A DNA stretch of 64,000 nucleotides from Isoetes taiwanensis (lineage: Eukaryota > Streptophyta > Lycopodiopsida > Isoetales > Isoetaceae): contig JAJEKV010000048.1 of assembly GCA_021234155.1 (NCBI GenBank), positions 584,359-648,358 on the forward strand. The letters run 5' to 3'. The notes below the pieces were generated by a model, which saw only the letters and a list, made by a program, of their open reading frames with translations, was not told the DNA's origin and searched no databases. Positions 10,700 through 23,419 of the stretch are shown here, one piece after another (position 1 is the first letter of the stretch; each line of letters begins with the position of its first letter). The position numbers and the translations under genes are program-made.

Positions 10700-12480
10700 T
10701 GTTGGGGTCGTTGTGATCTGATGGCCATATTTTCCCAACTTTAACAACTTCTGGATTTTGCTGTACATTTTGCCAACTTGTTGCTTCCAAATCTCTTATA
10801 GAATAATTAGGCAACAGGGATCGGAATCTTATTTAAGTGTTTGCAAGTGGTACCTAAATGAAGGATTGCAATCATATGTATAGACGAAAGTAAAACTTCC
10901 ATTTGGATGGTAGACTAGCATGGCATAGATCTAACAAACGGTTGCTAAAATAGCTCATGTTTCATGTTTCAGATGTAGATTGAGATAGAAAATCCACATC
11001 TAGATAGCTATTGTCAAACTGGCAATTTTATTATTCTTGGTGGCGAACAAATAGATGAGAAAATCTGTTAATCATGGTCCTGGAAACGAGTGAAACAACG
11101 TTAACAAACAATTTTACCATAAAAAATTTGATAAGAGACTAGGCACTTGATAATTTCACCATTAGTAGCTTGCAATTCTCTACGCTCCTCAATTACTATT
11201 GTAGGAAGAAGGAATACTGGTGAAAAAATTCCTATTCTTGATATTATTACCCTGTGTAGATAATATGTTATAGAATCAGTGCAGTAAGTGAGAATCAAAG
11301 CGCCAAACCATTTGTGAATAGTCTTCAGTTTTACCAAACCCAAAGTGCAATTACATAATTGAGTGTGTCGTCTCATAAGGTTTTTTCAAGAGAAAGCTGT
11401 TTTCAAACGACAATATAACTATTAACACTACTTATGCTTGTGTTTGACAAAAGTGAATATAGCTTTCTATTAGAGTCCGGTCTTTTGTGCTCCATTTTGG
11501 CAATTCTTCCATTTTCCTTTTTCTGGTGATTGCTGTATTCTTTGCCCTGGTGATATGCTACAACTACAACGGAACCCACTCATCTAGAATACCAAAGATG
11601 TTAGCTTCTTTTTCTAAGCTTTCATCAGGGTGTCGAAATTGCTAGCTTACATCACAAAAAATAATGTTCTCACTTGCTAATTCCAGCTGGACATGTTAGA
11701 TTGTGGGGATCACAAATAGCAAAGTTCCCTCATTCTTTTCCTTTGAACATTGAGTTCTAAGCCATCACCTCCAGTAATCTGTTAATGATAAGAGCCTTCA
11801 AATGCCAATGATCATAAATATCAGTCCCTGATCACTTTGCAAATCTGAGGTGCAACATCTGCTGGCCATGCTTGAGTTAATTAACTTTTAAGTAATCTTT
11901 CGAGGATCTCTAGAAAACCGTTGGTGGAAATAGCAAACACAAGCATAAAAGACACAATCAACTCACCAGAGCTCACGCCTGCATTTCCAAGCCTCGGCTC
12001 ACCGTCCAAAAATTCCAAGAAGAAGTGGTGCTTTGCAGGAATGCAACTGCCAAGAAATTGGCCCTAACAACAGCAACCAGCAGCATACCATTCTTTATAA
12101 TCTGTTGAATTAGACATCATAATAATCTGAAGTAGAAAATGCACGCTATCGTAACGATATATTACATGAGGCTTACTAGCGAATGGGTTACCGGAGATGC
12201 CGGGCAACCTGAAGCAAGAAGCCACCTTCCTAATCAGGATAATCATGGAGTTGAGTAAAGATTTTAGGATCATGCCCTCCTAATCTTTACCCAACTCAAT
12301 GATTAGTGTGTTAGATCCATACTACCATAAATATGTACATAATTTATGGTCTTTATCATATGTATATCATATGTATATGGCGTTCACTTGGAGTTTCAAA
12401 CGCAGCCGTCGATCGAGGGAATATTCCAGACATTCCCAACGATCCACGGCCACCAAATTATATCCTTAAAAACAAATAGA
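10700..12480. other. Intergenic; possible minus-strand exon scraps
   Basis: The TPK promoter should lie at the left edge. Further along, two minus-strand pieces look exon-like. One, near 11958-12060, contains FLGSCIPAKHHFFLEFLDGEP and ends at a GTGAGT donor. Another, near 12195-12300, contains KIFTQLHDYPD and has one in-frame stop. I do not recognise either. A 91-codon open frame at 11101-11376 (minus) is likewise unassigned. Confidence 0.35.
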
Positions 12481-15060
12481 TTTGTCCAATGGTGCAAAAA
12501 AACATAAGTTCATAACCTTTTATTTATTCACATATGCATGTCGACCAAAAGGCCAACGTAACAGTGATTCACTATCCAACCCACGGTATTTCCAGAAACT
12601 GCAGTTACATGACATTACATTGCTTTACAGACTCTATTTACATCACTATCAGAACCAAACACATTTACATGACCTCACACCAGAACCAAAAAACATGGAA
12701 GGCTGCTCATGGTGCTCCTCTCTTAGCAAGATTCGGCCCACCAAGATCATGTCGCTTCGAACCCGACTCGGCTCTCGAAGTTCTTTAATCGGAGTGCTCT
12801 TGACAAGTTGAGGTGTGATCGCGGTATGCCTCGTTCAAAAACCACATCTTGTGCTTCACTGCCGATCCACCACTTCCATGGCACTCTCTATTTCTTCCAA
12901 GACACTAGCAAAGCGCTATCCTCGTGTTACGTGCAATGAGAACAAACATTCTGACAAATTCTGCGGCTTCTTTCAACAAGTGCACAAAGTCTACACTAGG
13001 GTCGCTTGTCACATGATTCTACAATTTGCTCCGCGGAATGGCTTCTTGAGAGTCGTCACTAATGACAACTACTTCCGCCATTCTCTCCAAGGCGGCATCG
13101 CGATTCTCACCGCAACAACACAAATTATGCATTAGTGAAATGCATCTCACTATTTCTAATAAGCAAATAAAAAGCACATTATGCAATGTCAAATTCGTCA
13201 TCATGTATATCGGCGGGATGAATGCGCAAGCGGATGTGCGGGTTCTGTGGCGGTGGTTCCACACCGCCTTTCTCGCAATTCATCGGTCTATTTGCTCCCC
13301 TCTTCCATGCTCTCTTCACCAGTCCTCAAAACACCCGGCTGATCCCATGGCCTCTTTCTCCTCTTGCCCACGCGCTCTATCGGAACCACCCACGGCCGCG
13401 AACCGAATAATGCCATTAGCACATCTTTTATGCCATAGCTAGTTCTGGAGGCGACATGATCCTCGGTACCGCGACTCTCTAATGATGCATAGGCGAATTA
13501 CTTGGCAAGACCCAAGAGGAAGCTAATCTAAAGTTCCGTCTGCATAAGCATACACTTTATTGTATGCAACAATGAAACACCCCTAATTTTGCAAGCATGA
13601 TCTGAAACGAAGTGAAGAGCCTTGTCCATGATGTTGCCACTATGTAGAATCATGAGGTGCTTCACTTCTCAAAGAAATAAAGAGCATATAGCTCTTTACC
13701 CATACTATCCGCTTCATTTGCTCCCACGTTATGGACGTGTGCTCTAAAGTGTAATTTTCCTATATTTTTAGGCGGTAAGTCGCAATTCCCTCAAAGCGAT
13801 TGTAACTTGCTCCCTCGCAGATGCCTTTACGAGAATCATTGCCCCGGTTTGGTACCGTTCCATCCTAGAAAGTTTTTAATTCTAACATTCCGGCTGGTGA
13901 GTTTTGCTATCGGACCGCATGGCGGCTGGATGTGCAAATGATCGAGGGCCGATCCCTCTCCAAAGCAACAACACCGGCTTTACGGGTTTTCTTTCAAGAA
14001 GGTGACCATTCTATCGCAAGGCCAAGGGAACATCACATCCACCTAATATATTATCGTCACGGATGTATCTAGAAGAGATGGTAAATCTATTGCCTCTTCA
14101 CCGCCCCGGCCCTATATCCGCCCACATGCTCTTCCATAAAAAGACCGCGGTTAAGCTGCCTCTCCCTCTCCCTCTACATCTTCTTTAGACTTGCCTCTAC
14201 TTGTCTTTATGGGAAGACAAGGGCCCTCCTCATCTCCATCCATATCTCCCATGCTTTCGACTCACGCGGGGCGAAGGCAAGTTGACATCGCCCTTGCGGC
14301 ACCACCCGCGGCCACCCCCGCCCTCTACCTCCACCTCGCCTTTGCCTCTGCGTACCTCTGCCCCTCTTCTTGCTCCTCCCCTTCCAACTGGAGCCACATT
14401 CTTCTCTGGGAAAATTGCTCTGCTCTATCCTCAAACACTACTCTGACCTCCGCGCACCCGGTACGCCTATTCCCATGATCAGCCATATGAATTCGGCGTC
14501 CTTCTTACTGACCTATCAATCACCACTTCCTTCCGGGTGGCCTCGGAGGCCTCTTTCCAACCAACCTCACGGAACCCATGCGGCTCTTAAGTGACTCTCC
14601 GGTGGCTTCCGCCCTGCAGTGGCGGAGCCTAGCATCGGACAATGGAAAATTCCATTGCCTTGTATGTCTCTGCAACAATCACCGCGGCACCGCTATCTGG
14701 CGTGGAGTCTCGGCGACACCATTTCATACACTTTCACCTTCAATCGGCTTCCTTTCTCAAGCGCATCATGCCACGACACCTAAAACACACAAAATCGCGG
14801 GGAAGAAGAGTCTTACGGCGCCTTCCATCTGTTCGCTCAAGCCACCGCAAAACGTCTGCACCAAAACCACGGCCTCCTCTGCGAGCCATCCGGCCCCCTC
14901 ACATGAAGGCACATGGCCTCGCTTCAGCTGCCTCCCCAATCCTCCTGATCCACTTCTTGGCAGGGCAAATCGTCGCCTCGGTTCCTAGCCACCACATGCC
15001 CCGCCATAACAGAACCATTGGAGCCGAAAACAAACTAACCACAAAAAACACCCATCTATA
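12480..15060. other. GC- and CpG-richer block, no gene recognised
   Basis: Base composition shifts to GC-rich with many CG and CCG words, above all at 13200-15050. Open frames of 60-139 codons occur on both strands and overlap each other; none carries a motif I know. Near 13020-13150 the minus strand gives a protein-like piece (ALERMAEVVVISDDSQEAIP). Near 14820-14890 it gives GADVLRWLERTDGRR, with stops around it. It may be a degraded gene or an unrecognised element. Confidence 0.35.
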
Positions 15061-15691
15061 GAAACTATCTCCTTAAGCCAATTAAGCTCCTCAACTTGCC
15101 CAAAATATACCATTTCAAATACAATACTATACAACAATCATAGTCCGCACCCTACCCAAAATACGGTTTCCAAATACGAAACGAATTGGGTGCACTTACT
15201 ATGTTTGCCTTTTCTAATCGGTAGGGTCTTTTTGCCTCCGTTAATAAAAAAAAAAACACCCAAATGTTTAATATATTATGATTTGTTCCAATTTTGGCAT
15301 GTTAGACTTGTCAAGGTCACGTTAAAAAAAAAAGTATTTCATTCACATCGAGTATAACGAGTCTTGAGTCTTGGTGAGGCATAGCCTATACCTTCCCAAT
15401 GTTAATGTTGTAAATTTTCAAGTATGTGTATAAGAAAGGATGTTTTAACATGCACATTTTTGACCAAGGTGGATGTACACTCAAATTATTATTTCTTTTG
15501 GTTTTCGTGGACGATAAAAACCCATTTAATTCAATTCAATTCTCTTTTTCGTTTGAAAGCATATGTAATTATACCCTTATGAATTATCAATTTATTTTCT
15601 CGGTCTTTCAACAACACATTATTAATCGACACTGTTATAGAAAGATCGACCACACGCAATCCCCCTTCTCTTTTTTAGCACTTTTGCACAA

Positions 15692-16009
15692 ATGCGTGAG
15701 TTCAGCCTTTTTCCCACTGTGAGGCTATCCACTTGCAACCAGGTGGGTATGAAAACAAAAGGAGTATCTTCAATACAATTGTTTTCATTTCCCTCTACCA
15801 CCTTTCAAGCTGGGGTTTCTCAATACTGGAATGGCGCCTTTGGCATACAGACCAAAAATGGTTTGTCTTGGGTGATTCGAGATAAGAAGATTTTGCCAGA
15901 CTTTAATGTCTCAAAACCAATGCCAAGGTTTTGGCGCCATAAAGCAAAGAGCTATGAGATTATATGCACAAGCCGAATGCAAGTTTGCATGCTGCTAGTG
16001 CTCCATTGA
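15692..16009 (+). CDS. Hypothetical 105-codon open frame
   Basis: An ATG-started frame of 105 codons with mixed composition, unlike the low-complexity frames around it. The middle reads QYWNGAFGIQTKNGLSWVI. I recognise no domain, signal peptide or membrane segment. After its stop, the +1 frame stays open for about 35 codons (LSEKNATDQGKKCRRSITPV), so a frame slip or an exon is possible. No homologous copy was seen in this window. Confidence 0.3.
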   Translation: MREFSLFPTVRLSTCNQVGMKTKGVSSIQLFSFPSTTFQAGVSQYWNGAFGIQTKNGLSWVIRDKKILPDFNVSKPMPRFWRHKAKSYEIICTSRMQVCMLLVLH

Positions 16010-18070
16010 GTGAAAAGAATGCTACTGATCAAGGAAAAAAATGTCGTCGATCAATCACACCAGTTCAAGATGTGAGAATGCTATGATGTCCAGTCTAGGC
16101 TTTTTTCTAAGTAATGTAGCAGGGCTATGATTAGATACAAATCATTTCATAGTTCTTTTGCTCCTACAATTATACAGCTTGTTTATTTTATATACCGATA
16201 AAATATCTAGGTTGAAGGACGATGGGCCAAGTAGTCTTATAGCTTAGCTGTCACTCCCTGCAATGCTATCAAAATTTGCTAACTATTGTATTGGTTGGGT
16301 GCAGGTAACCAGGACTACTTCTACTTGGAGTTTTGAAGGCATTCTACTTGGAGTTTAAAAGGCATTTTATATGATTACCTAATTGACTTGTCCTATTGAA
16401 CATAGTGGTATTGGAATACAAGTTTCATGGGACATAGAAAGAGTAACAAGCGTGTTTAGTATTATATCCCAAACTATTTGGATTATGTCTTACTAGGTCA
16501 TATGTGGTATGTAGTAAACAAATAAGAATAGAATAGAATAGAATAGAATTGTTTTTATCGTCCACGGAGACCAATCGGCCTATGGGACCCAATACAAAAG
16601 CGCAGCAAGATCACATTATCGCCGGATTAAAAACCCCGCCCAAGGGTTTTCGAGGAAAAACCGCGGCGGCAATAAGCTGGCGACATCAACTAAATGGTTG
16701 ATCGGGGCATATCTCGAGCCCTCAAGTCAGTACTTCCTGAATGTATGATCCGAGTGGAGCCGCATCAAGTCGCCAAAGATATCATGTGTAGCGGCTCATC
16801 GGTCCTAATCAATCGAGCATAGCGTGTCCGAATCGATCATATCTTTGGGCAGCTCTCGGAAAGTGTGACACTCATCCTCAACAGCCGATGCCCGGGTAAA
16901 GACCGACAAATCCTATCCCGACGTGGCTCCCCAATCCATCAACTTTGTCTCAATCCAGGAGATGGTGGACACTCGTGCGAATGGAGGATTATATGCGCTT
17001 TTTCATGGGCGATGTGAACGTAGGTAGCGGTTGTGGGCCTCGTTCTAATGTGGGATTTATGTGCTGCTTGTAATGTCTTTTTTTGACTTGCTCCGAGCCA
17101 CTCGAATCCCAAAGCTTGCCGGAGAAACAAGCATCAAGGTAACATCTCAGTCATCACGATGACCCTCTGTTTTCTACGGATGCACATGTGCTCTGGACAT
17201 TCCATCTAGTTAGCCTTGTGACTCTTTTATCCTTCCAACAATTCTTGAGTCGTTGTGGTCCCATTGCCTTTGCATAAGCCAAGTCGCGTTAGACGATCAT
17301 CATCCATATTTACCACCACGGGAAATAGGCGATGTGTCTATCAAGGGTCATCGGTTGAAGTGCTTGGAAACTGTCTCGCAACAAAATTTGATATGGGACC
17401 GTGGATTTCACTCCGAGTGCTGTGCTAAGAAGGCCTACACTTTTGTTCTAAGTCGCCCAAGTAGCAAAGGGACACCACCGGCCCTGGACTTCAACTCCGT
17501 ATAAAAAGCGGGGCTCTACCAATACCCCGAGCGGATGTGCTCGATGCCCCAATCATATAGTTACGCTCTGGTTATTGTTCTCGCGATTGCATAGAGTGCT
17601 TTCCTACCTGGCCGCTACACGCAATCTTATGGAAGTGTCCCAAAGATAGTGTAGAAGGAAACTCCACTCCGGATACTTGTAGGTGGGTGTCACCTCCACT
17701 TGTTGCCCTCGATAAGTGAATGAAGGGGCCTTGGATGGCGCTGAGGATGAGATTAAGACCACCTTGGTCTTGGCGGATTGACCTTCATGTCGTGGCACGG
17801 CGAGAATGTATCGAGCATCTAAGTGTGAGACCGCATATCCTCACGGAGTGTGAGCTAAGAGGTCAACATCGTCTGCATAGATGAGTTGTCGATGACCCTC
17901 GATGCAAAAGTTGGGTCCACCCCCATTGTCCATGAGCTGGTGTTCCAACCCGGTCAATGCATGAACCAAACAATGTTGGGAAAGAGGACATCCCTGGCGG
18001 ACCCCAATATTTGCTAGTGAATGGTTGTCCCGATCATCCGTGATCCGGCCCTGTACAACTCGCACTAAAA

Positions 18071-18542
18071 GGTAGTTGAATACTTAGAAACCCGTACCTT
18101 AAAAATCCGTATGCAAAGATTTTTTAAAGGTTTTTTAAAAAAATATAAAAATCCTTAGAATACAAATTTTATAGAAATTACAATATAGCCATTACAATAT
18201 GAAATTCTAAGCTGTAAGCCTACAATTCTAACCCTAAACCTAAATTCTAAACTTTGTAATCCTAAATTCTCAACATTTCTAACCCTAAACCTAAGTGTAC
18301 ACAATGTAAGCCTAAACATTCTAACCCTAAATTTAAACATTCTAACCCTAAACCTAAACATTCTAACCCCTGTAAACCTTAATTCTAAACATTCAAACCC
18401 TAAACCTTAATGTGCAAAAAAAAAAAATTAGGGGCTTCCCTTTTTTTTTTTTTTTTTTATATCCCATTCCATAAAAAATTTTTTAGAATGCACGGATTTT
18501 TATAGAAGATTTTATGAATAAAAAGCGCGTTTTTTAACCACC
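18071..18542. mobile_element. MITE-like insert in the LINE, with telomere-like repeats
   Basis: Ends are complementary (GGTAGTTGAA at 18071, TTTAACCACC ending at 18542). Further in, AAAAATCCGT on the left pairs with ACGGATTTTT on the right. The interior (about 18220-18420) is a run of degenerate CCCTAAA-type words such as CTAACCCTAAACCTAAACATT. Two long A/T runs follow at 18417-18460. The LINE reads on either side, so the insert came later. No clear target duplication was found. Confidence 0.6.
18220..18420. repeat. Degenerate interstitial telomere-like repeat
   Basis: Repeated CTAACCCTAAACCTAAACATT-like units, related to the plant telomere word CCCTAAA but spaced and mutated. They lie inside the MITE-like insert, so they probably moved with it and do not mark a former chromosome end. 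Confidence 0.6.
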
Positions 18543-20268
18543 TTGTCTCGCATAACTTTGATAATCTTTGCATTTTGCATATCCACGGGAACCTCTAGTT
18601 GCTTTAATCTTTCCCATAACTTTTCGAGGCGGTGTCAAAAGCCTTTGCAAAGTCAACAAAGCAACAATACGGGTCCCGTAGGCCGGTTTCGCTATCCTCA
18701 ACCAAAGTCCTCAATGTGAAGATATGATCAATGGTTGAATCTGGGATCACGAACCACGCTTGTGTGAGCTTCGTACACTGTTATACCTTTTTGGTCAAGC
18801 TGTTGCTCAATAATGCCGGCTAGCGGTTTGGCAAAATCGGCCCGACCATGATTGTTCGGTAATTGGTTGGACTATGTGGATCTCTCACGCCTTTGTAAAT
18901 GGGGACAAGCTTGTGGTCCCTTGCTAGGGGAATTCTTCCTATAGCTCTGTTGAACATAGTGGTTAGGCTGGTACCATAGGCTCCCACCTTCTTGAGCAAC
19001 CCTTGCACGCATACCATCAAGTCAGATTTGCTTTCCCATTGGCCAAAGCGAATTTGCGGAATACTGGGTAACATCATCCTCTGCAACGATTTCTAATGTC
19101 GGACCATGCATTGGGGGTATGTGGTGCTTTCGTGTCCTTGAGGATCATAGAGTTCTTTGCGGTATTGTTCCCCTTTGCTCATTAGTGATGTTCCCCGTAG
19201 GCTAGGTACGGCTTCGAAGAACCTTGCTACCAAAAGATTCTAGGATGGCGTGCAATGTCTTGAGATTTCCTTTGATGGCGACATTTCCTTTGATGGCGTG
19301 CAATGTCGCGAGATTTCTTTGCCTTCAAGAAAGCACGATCTTTGTGTGGTGGCATGTGGGCGCATTCGCGAGGATCTGTGATCTGGCGGGAAGCCGGCAT
19401 TTGTATTCTTACACTTTCGGCATCAAACCCACCAGATTTGGGGAATGTTGCGATCCTGTGATACCTCTCGGGCATGCTATCCCAAAACATCTTTTAGCGA
19501 TTACCAAGGGCTCAATCAGTCGGTGACCGATTTCTTTGCTCTGGCGTGGGCACGCAAAATTCTGAAAAGGTCATCTATGAGCATATCGGCATAATCCTTT
19601 GCTGCTCATAAATCAATCGCAAGCGAGGTATACAAGGGCTGCATCGTAGAAGGGTTCTAGCGAGGCGCCAAGCCAGCTGCCGGTAGAGTGGAAGGTGATC
19701 TGGTGTCTCCTCATCTCTTTTATGCATTGCCCTGCGAAAGTGGTTGATCAAATGTACATCTGCTCAACGACTAATAGATAGTCCACCACACTAGATCCTC
19801 CACCCCGATTCTCTTGTCTGCGGGTGCACTTACGGAGGAAGGCCGCTTTGTGCCATTACAAATTACCAAGTCAAAGACACCACATAGTAGAAACAGCCGC
19901 TTGCCAAAGCGTGACGACTATCATCGATGTTAGTGGCCCGGCCGCCTCGCGGTAGCGGTGTAACACATCTGAGCCAAGGGATCAAGTCTCATGGGGCTGC
20001 TCTACTCTGTCAGATTGCATTGAAGTCCCCAAGGAGTACCACACTACCCAACTGTCTATGTTGCTGTATGTCATCATATAGATCGACATATGGAACAATA
20101 AAGAATTTCAAGTATCTTTTGTGACATAAGAATATTTCTGACGCATATAAATTTATTTGCAAAGATAATTAAAAGTGCTTTGGGCTAGTCCTTTTTTTTT
20201 TTTGGCATTCTTTTGTGAACGTTTGGAGGGCGACAGCTAGAAGCGAGGTAAGTTTGATAGTGCAACTG

Positions 20269-20390
20269 GAAGCTTCTGATTCTGTGACGGCAACTGCAAA
20301 CAACTACTTTTGATAAGTTATTTTCCTAAGAAGCTTCCGATTCCGTGGCGGCAGTTGCAAACAACTTCTTTCGATAAGTTTTTTTCCTAG
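20269..20390. repeat. 61-bp tandem repeat, two units
   Basis: Units 20269-20329 and 20330-20390 both run GAAGCTTCYGATTCYGTGRC ... GATAAGTT ... TTTTCCTA and align without gaps over 61 bp. Confidence 0.9.
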
Positions 20391-20689
20391 GCTTTTTTGC
20401 AAGTGAACATCTGTCTCGTGTTTTAACTATAATCATTCAATTGAACTGGAAATGGGAATTCGGTCTAAGCCATCTGTGGAAATAGCATTGGCAATGTGGA
20501 TTTATAAAGTCTCCTCAATGCTACTGCCCCTTCATTCATTCTTTCTACATCCATGACCGCAGTAGCGATTGTACATGTACGGATTAAAGTGCCTATGGCT
20601 TTTCTTTCCCTTTTTTTTTTGCTTGTTCAAATTTTATGGTTGTATGAACATTCCTGTAGCTTTTAGTTTATATATGTCTTGCCCCTTTA

Positions 20690-20864
20690 ATCATGGCAAC
20701 GGTTTTTCCCCAGTGGGGTTTTTTAATCCGGGCCATGGTGCTCACGGGCTTCAGCCCATGCAATGTATTTTTGTTTTCTTTGTACTTGTGGTCGCATGTC
20801 CTTCGTGACGCTGCCTTTGTGGTGCGACGTAAAAATATACTTCCTTCCTTCCTTCCTTCCTTTA
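20690..20864 (+). mobile_element. LINE/SINE 3' end with (TTCC)n tail
   Basis: A fragment containing GGTTTTTTAATCCGGGC, a TTTTTGT...ACTTGTGGTC stretch and CGACGTAAAA, ending in TTCC repeats at 20841-20861. It matches in order the 3' ends at 16553-16690 (minus), 37444-37560 (minus) and 25931-26078 (plus), apart from a diverged middle. No reverse transcriptase is attached, so it is a 5'-truncated copy or a SINE sharing the tail. Confidence 0.6.
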
Positions 20865-22125
20865 TTTAGGAAGGGTAGATCACAAGTGCTTCCTTGTAAA
20901 ATATCTACCTGCATTCATTTGTACCACGTTGGAACCCCAATGTTTCCAGATATAGATAGTTTGTGAACAACAAACTTGAATAAGGGATTATTGTAGGGAG
21001 AATGCACGTGAAAGTAAGTCCTGAGATGGCAAATGTACTGATATTGTCTATGTAGATAGAACATAATACTATAAGACATGCTGGAGATGTGGACATTGTA
21101 CTGAGCAAGATAAGATCGAAGGCAAAGGCTAGTTCAAAGATTATCTTTGAAAAAGTAAGCGTATTCATGGTTGAAGGCCACTATATAAAATAAATTGTAT
21201 AATCTGTAAAAAAAGTTATATTATCGCTTAGAAAAGTTTTATACGGTGAGTCGGGTGGTTCCTCCTCTTTCTAATGGATGCACTGCCTTGGGGCTGTCGA
21301 ACTGAGCCATGCCGCAACGAACGGTGATCGCAACGGAGTTCCGAGCAAAAAACAGATTTCAAGGCAAGTGGAGCCGAAAAGTGGCTTAGGGTTAGGGTTA
21401 TGGTACTTATAGGTTAGGTTTCCATGTCATTGCCACGTGGCTCCAATGGGATCTCTCCATGTGGCAGATGCCCAATGAGCTAGGGCCATGTGGAAATTGT
21501 AGAAACAAGGTACAAGTTTATAAAATGAGAACCACTTAGAGAATTATATGCACTAAGATTATTCTTCAATGTTAATTGCCACTTCAAAGAATTAGGCAAT
21601 AAACAATTTTTCAATGAAATATGCCCTTCATTTAAGTAACTTACTGTAGCTTTGAAATTGATCAGATTCAAATAGTTCCTTGGCTAGCCCAAGCCTTGGT
21701 TACAATGTTAGGTTCATCCGATCATGCATCACACATGCATGCCTATTCAAAATACTTGTTCAATTTAATAGTGTTCAGTCCGACAGCTATGCCGAACCAA
21801 CTTCCAACGGATCAGCCTGAACCGATCTCCTATTTCCTTTATTCTTCATGGCTCCAAAATATTGGACCGATTTATCATACTATAAATAGTTAAGATTAAC
21901 TTAACCATCATGCTCAAAATTAGAGTCACTAAATAGTCATGGCAATTATCTTGACTCCCCTTTTGAAAACCTTTGAACATGATCTTCTTCCCTAGTTCAT
22001 ATAAATGGTTTTCCAATGTTCATAAGGTCATCATGTCAATCTTCAGTCTTACTGCGTAGAATACATGTACAGCTAGACATTATTCACATTCTTCATTCCC
22101 CCTTAATGTCATAAGTTGTACTGTA
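20865..22125. other. Non-coding stretch before the copia element
   Basis: AT-rich, with no recognisable gene. TTAGGGTTAGGGTTATGG occurs near 21388 and a run of imperfect CACGTGG words near 21435-21470. The copia 3' LTR should lie here on the minus strand, but I could not define it. Confidence 0.4.
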
Positions 22126-22974
22126 TTTCATCTTTCAATAAATTGAACCTGCACTCTGGTAATGGTCATGATATCTGCTACTTGATTTGCACTGCAAATA
22201 TATGTTAATTTACTCATTCCTTTTTCCACAGTTTCCCTTATGAAATGAAGCTCCAACTCAATGTGTTTGGATCTCTCGTGTAAGATTGGATCCTTTGACA
22301 TGGCTATGCAGCTAGTGTTGTCACAGAACATTTCTGTTGTATGATCATGAGGAAAACCAAGCTCACTGATCAATCTTCTTTCCCATATTAATTCTTTAGC
22401 AGCTAAGGTAGCAGAAGCATATTCGCTTACGCACTAGTGCATAGCGATAGACCCTTGCTTTTTGCATTTCCATGCTATTGGTGCTCCTCCCAGAAAGATT
22501 AGATAATATCTGAGGTGGATTTCCTTCGATCCAGATCCCCTCCCCAATCAGCATCACAGTATGCTTTGAGGTTCATATATTCTGTGCTGAATGTAATTCC
22601 AGTGTTCATTGTTCCCTTGAGATACCTGAGTACCCTTTTTGCAACAGTCCAGTGACCATTGCCTGGATCATTGAGATATCTGCTTAGCATATTAACTATA
22701 TAAGCTATATCAGGTCTTGAACAGTTAGCCACATATGCTAAACATTTAACAAGTGACTTGTATGGCACATCTTGCGTTTCTTCTCTTTCAGCCAAAGTTT
22801 TAGGACTCATTAATTCTGATATTCAGGTATTACAGGAGTTTTTGTTATTTTGCAATCCTTCATTTTGAATCTGTGTAACATAGATTCTATCTGCCCCTTT
22901 TCTGTTAGGTCAGCCTTTTGTTTTCTCTATTTCTGTGCACCTCGATTCCCAAGAATTTTGATAATTCCCCTAAA

Positions 22975-23419
22975 TCTATCATCTTGAACCTTTGATTGAG
23001 GATTTGTTTGCAGTGTTCTAAAACCTTCATTCCCTTTGATACTGTAATATTGTCATCGCATAAAGGGCTATGATGCACCATTTATTTCCAGCTTTGTATT
23101 TATAAAGATTGCCCTGAGTTTATGAAACCCTTGCTCTCTGAGGTAAGTATCCACGCATGTAACGTTCCTAACCGACATGCCCTTAACCAAATGGGCAAAA
23201 CCGTCTAGACATTTATGAGTAGTCACTTCTACCGATCTTGAACCTTTGATTGAGGATTTGTTTGCAGTGTTCTAAAACCTTCATTCCCTTTGATACTGTA
23301 ATATTGTCATCCGCATGAAGGGCTATGATGCACCATTTATTTCCAGCTTTGTATTTATAAAGATTGCCATTATTCCTGAGTTTATGAAACCCTTGCTCTC
23401 TGAGGTAAGTATCCACGCA
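22975..23419 (-). repeat. Duplicated reverse-transcriptase segment plus LTR fragment
   Basis: The RT piece that follows the TRIM (VDTYLREQGF...NQRFKI) occurs twice: 23233-23419 and 22975-23157. Between them (23158-23232) lies a truncated TRIM LTR. So a unit of partial LTR plus RT, about 260 bp, is present in tandem. The second copy lacks a few bases around GGAATAAT. The duplication must be younger than the TRIM insertion, or it is an assembly artefact. Confidence 0.8.

Larger units (their letters stand above)
16531..20113 (-). mobile_element. LINE retrotransposon, 5'-truncated, frames broken
   Basis: On the minus strand the order is that of a LINE ORF2. An endonuclease piece comes first (VVLLGDFNAI, 20013-20050). 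Then reverse transcriptase motifs: LVPIYKG...SPTNYRTI (18840-18920), FVDFAKAFDT (about 18630-18665) and GVRQGCPLS with LIYADDVDLLA (17860-18010; YADD is the catalytic box). A thumb-type piece with YKYP lies at 17604-17798. The 3' end has CGTGGACGATAAAA and then an (ATTCT)n tail at 16531-16552. Indels and stops break the frame throughout, so it is inactive as written. An insert at 18071-18542 splits the reverse transcriptase between FVDF and GVRQG. Confidence 0.85.

Noticed and set aside
18220-18420. Interstitial telomere marking an old chromosome fusion
   Set aside because: The repeats are degenerate and lie inside an inverted-repeat insert within a LINE, so transposition explains them better.
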